Assembly (NCBI GenBank): GCA_910592205.1
Contig: CAJVPJ010000003.1
Coordinates: forward strand, 1-64,000
DNA from: Paraglomus occultum
Taxonomy: Eukaryota; Glomeromycota; Glomeromycetes; Paraglomerales; Paraglomeraceae
Length of the DNA: 64,000 nucleotides
Direction of reading: 5' to 3'
The first letter of the stretch is position 1. Each line of letters begins with the position of its first letter. Made by a program: the position numbers and the translations under genes. The notes beneath the pieces are model-generated. The model worked only from the letters and a program-made list of their open reading frames with translations. It had not been told where the DNA came from and did no database searches. Below, in pieces: positions 57,741 to 64,000 of this stretch.

Positions 57741-59750
57741 GGAATGCGTGTATATATATGCAGTATACAAGTGTATGTGTATAATTCAAAAGGAAGGAAT
57801 ATGTGTCGCTTGGACTATTGGACTTGTCGTAATGAGGTAAGCGTTTGAAAGACCCCTCAACTTATATCTGAATCATTCAAACTCTAAACAATCGTGTTGC
57901 AATGAAATACACTTTGATCATATAATGCATACAAAAAAAAATAAAATTTGTTGTTTGCGATTTTTTGCGCTTATGCAACAAGGTCCACCCATTCTTAAAC
58001 AATTTCTCTACTCCCTTTCCCCCTTACATCACTAAATTGAGATCTTCGGGTTGAATGACCACAAATGGAATGGTATGAAATAATTAGTAATGAGCGATTG
58101 GGACGAGAAAACATTAATTTAATGTACGACAAAGAAAGACGAGTATATTATTTTATTCTGATCGCGCAAATTGAATGGCCATTCTTATTATTGTATGGTC
58201 TCGTGTGGAAACTAAATAGCGGTTGGTTGCAGAAGTCTATTACAAACGTCCGAAAATAAACGAGGCCGCCTTTTTAATGGTTAATATTAAACATAAAACT
58301 CTGTTTCCGGAATTAGCAAGGTTAAGATTGGGCAGACATATGGACGAGCAATTAATGAACAATAGCATTAATTATTGGGGGGCAGAGAGAAGAAAGACGA
58401 TATTCGATGTGCAACTTTAAGTGAGAGATTGCCAAATGTCATACAAGCAAACGAGTGTGTCTGATTTCCTAATTTTATTACATCATGGTCTCAGTAACAC
58501 ACATTTTCTATAATAATAAAGAAATCTGATTTTTGATTGTTCTTATCCCTTTGGCATACCGTCCCTGTAAAAGTTAACTTTATCCGATAGACTGTTTGCG
58601 AATTACACACAATAATAACAATACATGATCGTTATACCATATTTGTCGATCACGCCACTGCTCCACAATGTTTAGAATCTTCTGATCATTCGTCGTTTGC
58701 TGATTCGTCCGTCAATGAACCCTCAGACAAGAGAACAGTAAAAGACGATTCCCGTTTTCGCAACGTCGCAACAACATACGCAAGCACAACGTAGTACTTA
58801 TTGTTGACCAGTCACGGGATTGTTCCCGTAACCAGATGTATTAGTATTTTTGAAACCCGTTTCAATGATTTTCCGCTGCTCTCAAACTCGGGTGGTTTTT
58901 TCTGTCTTTAATCTCAACCCTTCATATATCAACTTTACTTGACTGGTAAATCGATGCTTCTGAACCCCTTCTCTCTTTTCATTTATTCGCATTAATTATT
59001 CATTTCATCAGATCGCACTTGTGTTGACATCTCATTTGACAATTTTGTAATGCCATCAAATCGATTAAAGTTTCCGTATTACCTTTGTTACAATAACCAA
59101 TAAAATCTAAAGTCTACCCTCCATTTACAATTCTCTCCTCACACGAAAATTTCAGGCACACCTAATTACCTAAAAAGTCTATGGTTAAGCACCTTACACA
59201 ATCCACTCAGTCAGTCAAACTCATATAGTTGGGATTCTGTTGGCCCAGATTAAAATTGTCGTATTCAATCCACGATTAAACAGCGGTTATTGGGTTATTG
59301 TTTAGCCGCGGCTTTTGTTTCTTTTAGAATCACTCACGTGTCTTAATTTCAGTATTGCTCAGAAACTAAATCTCGTAAAGGTTGCTTTATTTTTTTTTAA
59401 AAATTGCCAAGCTTATGTTTGGCCACCATCATGTCACAATGCCATACTAATACTCAAGGTCAATAAGTTTTGTACACAAATTCGATACGCCAGTGACACG
59501 CTTTCCGGCACGATATTATTCCATATATTTTTGATGCTCACAATACTAACCGTACTTAATATTATGCTTTTCACATATTCTGTACAGTCACAACCATTTA
59601 TTTATGTTTTCAAAACACGTTTATCGGACTAGATTTGGTTTTATTGGTGGTCTTTTTTTTATCATTGTAAGAATTATAATAACGTAGGGATACCCTAGAA
59701 ATATTGCCCTATCATTTGCTTTAATTCAATAAATTGCTTATCGCAACAAA
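57741..59750. other. intergenic, 2 kb
   Basis: No supported gene. Open frames at 58065-58420 and 59315-59632 lack recognisable domains. Confidence 0.5.
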
Positions 59751-62700
59751 CTATCCAAACAAGCGAAAATGTTGAAATTCTTCGCTGTCCATATCAATCT
59801 CTACCCATCGACGTCTTGCGCTCGTACTGGTGTCTCCATCGTTCCCGGTGGTACGTGCGTCTGGCGTTTTTTGACTAGTGTTGCTGTCCATTACATCAAG
59901 GGAGCTTTCATCGCCAAAGTACCCTTGAACGCTAGCTGTAATATTTGTCCGAGTATCCGTTTGAACTGTGGGTGCGTTATCGTTTTCAAGCGTGTTAAAT
60001 ATACGCAACAAATGTTGGTACATTTTTGACATTTTTTCGTCGTCGTATCTGGATAGATTATAGAAGTATTGGAGTCGTCTGTCGTTTGTTTCGCAATCAT
60101 CAAATTCATTCGTTTCGGGTACCTGGTCATTCAACAAACATTTTCAGATAGAAACTAACGCGAACAACGTGATACAGCATGTATTACTTCAAATCAAATT
60201 ACCTCATCCTCATCCGTGGTAACACCGTACAAATTGTGTAAATTTTCCTGATCATCGCATAATATTGAAAAACCAAGTAGCGATCTACTTGAACCGTATT
60301 TCGTAGCAATGGATTCTTCGACTAATAAAACGCTTGCAAGTGCGTCATCCAAACTGCCAACACTTCGAAGACAAAGCTACGACAAACGCAAAGGGACGAT
60401 TAGCAAAAAATAACAACAGATTAGACAAAAATTTGTAGTAGCGACGGTACTTTTGCATGACATATTGCCAGAGTGAGCAAAGTCTAGTAATTAATAAAAT
60501 AAGTATTAATTGTGAATAAAAAGACACATTATTTCTGTTTTTAATGATACCAACTTCTAGCAGGGCAGTCGACGATGAATAGCCATGACTTCCTCCTTTT
60601 AGTTTTCGAAAGGTTAAGTAGTATTTCCGAAGTAAATCTTTACATTCCTTTGACAATCTAATCTCGCAGTCGGTTAATAAATATTGCTTGTAAATACTTT
60701 TGACAAACATTAGAAAATTGCCTTACGTGACTTCGATGCTACGCGCCGCTACAATATACTATTAGATCGTGAGCATTGTTGGATATAAAAAACTAATATA
60801 TTATTAACAGGGTAGAAATATTTACACTCTTAAAATCTTCCAATGACACGCGTCCATTGAGTTTTCCATTTTCGGAATATTGGTCGAAAACGTGATTAAT
60901 GAGCGAATTAGATGTTTCAGAGTCGACCGTTTCCTTTATATAAATTACAAGATCAAATGTACTTTTATACAGTAGAGTTATTATCACTTCGTGTGACTAC
61001 AAAATTCGTCAATTAATACTTACTCGACAATCGGCTTTACAAGAGCTCTGCATACAATCTACAGTAATCGTAATCAATATTAATGTAAACATTTATATGA
61101 ATAATCTTGCTCTCGACCGTCAACCATCTCTTACCTCAACGCCATACTGATTCACATCTTTATGAGTTGGTAGGTTCTTTCCCTTAGTTGTTGTTTTTCT
61201 TGTAGTTGACCATGCCCAGAGACACGCATCAATATCCATACACAACTGATGGTATTGTGTCTCCAGTGTCGGTTGTGAAGTAGGTGTCATGACTACCAAT
61301 TAATATAAATCGTTGAAAGCTAATCGCATTACGGAAACAAGATCTTCGATGTAAAAACGATATAACCTATCATCGCCTTGCTACCTTGTCTAACATCATT
61401 AACGTCTTTCTTAGACAATGTTTCCATATCCACTAGTAAAATTCCATCATCAACCCTTGACAAAATTGTAGCTGTAATAATGAACAATATGTAATATTAA
61501 TTTGCAATATTAATATACAGTAAAGCATGCGTTTTTTATATTCACATTCGAGTGCTGCCTCCGACCGAGGTTTTTTTTCTCCGTACTCTACTGAAAAGAG
61601 TGGTTGTCTTTTATTACCAATTCCATAAGTCCATTCCTCGTGTCTTGCAATGATATATTAGTATCAAATTATTGAAATTCAGACGAAAAAAAAAAAAAAG
61701 AAACAAAATTACCTAGTAAAGTTGGATACATGTCGCAATAATCTTCTGACAGTATTATTGTATTTATCGCAAATAATAAGTAAATGCAGCTTATTAAAAC
61801 TATTAATATGCTTGACAGGCTTCTCGGATATTGATATGAGACTTGTTAAATACAATAATGCGTTAGTATATATAATCATGCCGAAAACCGATTATATTAT
61901 TATTAATTACCTTAATAACAGGCACAGTTTGATTTTCCTATATGCTTTTGTAGGGGCAACATCTTCTAAAAGTGTGTCAATTAATTAATAAATTTTTGTT
62001 TACTAAGCCAACAATTACTCACCACAGAACACATCAACAACACGTTGAGTAAATGACCAAGCCGACAAATTTGCTGAAGTAAGTACAGTTAAAACTTGCT
62101 ATTTTCAACATTTAAATTATACACAACGCTCTAGTTACCCGATTGCAAAAGAGTGAAGTATTCAGACGTTTGCATTAACCTGTCATGGTTATTGAGTGAC
62201 TGATGCATCGATGACAGTTATTAGCATTACTATTTGATTTACTATTCAAATCACGTTCACTTACCGCTATGTTTTTGATATTAATAACCTTTATATTTAA
62301 TATCGATTAAATTTTAATATTCATATGACAAACAACAAGAAAGCTTGTATGCACTTACTTCGACATGCACACCCGTGTCAATTGTATTGTTGACTCGGTA
62401 TACGTTAGCTTTTACATTTACAATGTGTAAGAGATGTAGTGAGTACATTTTTCCTTGTAACATCAGCATATGTGACATACCATCAAGTCCATGAAAATGT
62501 CTCTTTGCAAATCCAATAATTTCTACAAACTGTCCTATTTTTACTGCATTAGCAAAATCATCTACAGAAATGAGATATGAAGGAATACACGTCATTCAAT
62601 GTACGAGACTAAGGACGCAGTCACTTGTAATGTTTTACGCGAACGTAACAATACCTGTGAGAACCGCAATAATACTGCCGCCGAACGATCCAGGCGGAGA

Positions 62701-64000
62701 AAGCGTGGGACTTTGGGATGAAATACGAATGCGTTGGTAAGCTGGATAGATAGGTTTCACATAATCGTGTCAATAATTACAAGAATAAAGCTAAATTTGT
62801 GAATAAATTGATAGTAAAAGAAGGACTTAACTGGTATAGACTCTGTCTACAACTAGTTCTTTCATCCGAACACCGCAATGCGAACATTCTAAATCAATAT
62901 CGTTTAACCTTGCGCTTAGACGTTTGCAAGTACATAATTAATAAAGTAATTTCGTTGTATGTCGTAATAAGACTTGTAAAAAAACCACAAAAACCTTGTG
63001 CTTGTTTTTAAAAACACTTTTCCCTCGGTCCGCTTAATTACTCGATTTGTGCGAGCAGTGGGAATTACGTGGAGATAATTCTGATTTCGACAGTGTGAAT
63101 TCTCGCAATGAAATGTTTGACTATATCTAGAAAAAAAATAATAAAAATAAAAATAAATACATATATCATTAGTTAAGTAAATAGTACTAATATTTGAGAA
63201 TACGACAGCAATCTACAAACATTTCAAATGATGGAAGCCACATGCAATCTATAACTCCACGTAATATACATAGAGACCCGTTTTCACAATATCTGGTAAC
63301 GTCATATATCTCTGCGATCGTGTTTAACCTATAGCTGAAATGGCCATAATAAAAATTGGTCAAATGTATCCAAAATGTTGCTTCCGTGGCTCGCAAGCAA
63401 TATTAACAACGTACCTTTCGCTAACGGAGTTCAACCTGATCCTACACCTTACCTGCTCAGCGAGGAGTATACTGTCGTTCTCAATGATAGATTGAAGAAT
63501 TATTAGCGATGCTGTCGTAAAATCCTCGGTTATGTCAAAGAATGTTTCAGGTGTTAGAAGAGCCGACAATAGCGGAGCTGACGCAAATAGTGAATTTTTT
63601 GTTAATTAAACATTCGTTGTTTATATAAAAGAGAATACACAAACAGGTACCGTCAAAGGATAAAAGTGTCTTAGCGTTGATATTAAACGTAACGTTGTAT
63701 CGATTTATAGTAGAATTATGCTGTAGTTAAACATAATGGTAGTTGTCATAAAGTGGCTTATTGAAATATATGCGTAAAAACACTATACAATACTTTGCTA
63801 CATTCTCTCTGTGACTGTTCTTTTGCTTCATGAATTTCTTGCATATGATATCTTGTAATATCTTTGAAATAAATATATATAAATATATTATTGACATCGT
63901 TAATTTAAATTAAATTTGTCACGTACAGAGCCTAATTTTTTCTATGCGTCGCACTTCTTCCGAATCAACAGGTAGCAAACGATTGTCAACCGAAAGTACC
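59751..64000 (-). CDS. MCMDC2-like MCM-family protein (5' end beyond window)
   Basis: About 20 exons, in phase where checked: 63927-64000 (partial), 63794-63861, 63651-63720, 63415-63577, 63221-63334, 62995-63126, 62832-62908, 62655-62741, 62359-62561, 62023-62073, 61911-61965, 61713-61799, 61546-61643, 61385-61471, 61135-61292, 61024-61047, then from 60996 down to 59751. It encodes over 750 residues. N-terminal MCM region: NRYNVTFNINAKTLLSFDG, SYRLNTIAEIYDV; a C4 zinc knuckle (CENSHC ... CSHC); OB-fold end VKIGQFVEIIGF. In the AAA+ core, the Walker A site reads LLIICDKYNNTVRRLLRH (no GKS) and Walker B ILLVDMETL (no DE). FDLVIYIKETVDS and LLVEESIATKYGSS match MCM sensor and lid regions. In animals MCMDC2 promotes meiotic recombination. 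The long C-terminal tail is Ser/Thr/Asp-rich. One acceptor (62073) and the 60.2-60.7 kb joins are uncertain. Confidence 0.78.

Noticed and set aside
57498-57789. Minus-strand frames with repeated HTLIHSYT peptides
   Set aside because: They are translations of the TGTATGAG minisatellite.

Overview
The window is nuclear DNA from a eukaryote, most likely an arbuscular mycorrhizal fungus of the Rhizophagus type (Glomeromycotina). The DNA is AT-rich. Genes carry many short GT-AG introns (about 60-150 bp, often GTAAGT/GTGAGT). Broken copies of gene families that are abundant in Rhizophagus are present: a Sel1-repeat gene, an LRELN-type coiled-coil family, and an RWINEEKKK-tail family. There is also a MATA-HMG-type HMG-box gene, and many small inverted-repeat elements. 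The species call is inference; no rRNA or tRNA gene was recognised. Exon models were built by hand from splice sites and reading-frame phase.

Layout. 0-3.5 kb: decayed gene copies and MITEs. 4.2-6.6 kb: a Cys-rich small protein and a LITAF-domain protein. 6.8-8.2 kb (-): a DONSON-like replication factor. 9.8-10.6 kb (-): an unidentified spliced gene. 11.0-13.3 kb (-): a complete 12-exon class I histone deacetylase. 14.1-15.4 kb (-): a fatty-acid elongase. 16.7-18.3 kb: a foldback MITE joined directly to a mariner transposon. 18.7-19.1 kb: a pseudogene. 21.1-22.3 kb (-): an AT-hook protein. 23.3-23.9 kb (-): a small membrane protein. 25.1-25.4 kb (+): a stand-alone subtilisin/kexin pro-domain-like protein. 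25.4-43.7 kb: gene-poor, with an HMG-box gene at 33 kb and one doubtful gene near 39.4 kb.

43.8-51.7 kb holds two HSPA12-type Hsp70-like genes in opposite orientations. Both have ten exons and 573 residues, and they flank a coiled-coil gene. 51.9-57.5 kb holds two class I methyltransferase genes on the minus strand with the same intron phases and predicted N-myristoylation starts. 59.75 kb to the window edge (-) is the bulk of an MCMDC2-like gene, an MCM relative with degenerate Walker A and B motifs that in animals acts in meiotic recombination.

The genes do not form an operon or cluster. The functional threads are chromatin and replication (HDAC, AT-hook, HMG, DONSON-like, MCMDC2-like), two local gene duplications, and a heavy load of DNA-transposon debris. 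The most noteworthy items are the MCMDC2-like pseudo-ATPase, the orphan S8 pro-domain protein, the mirrored HSPA12 pair, and the mariner/MITE junction.
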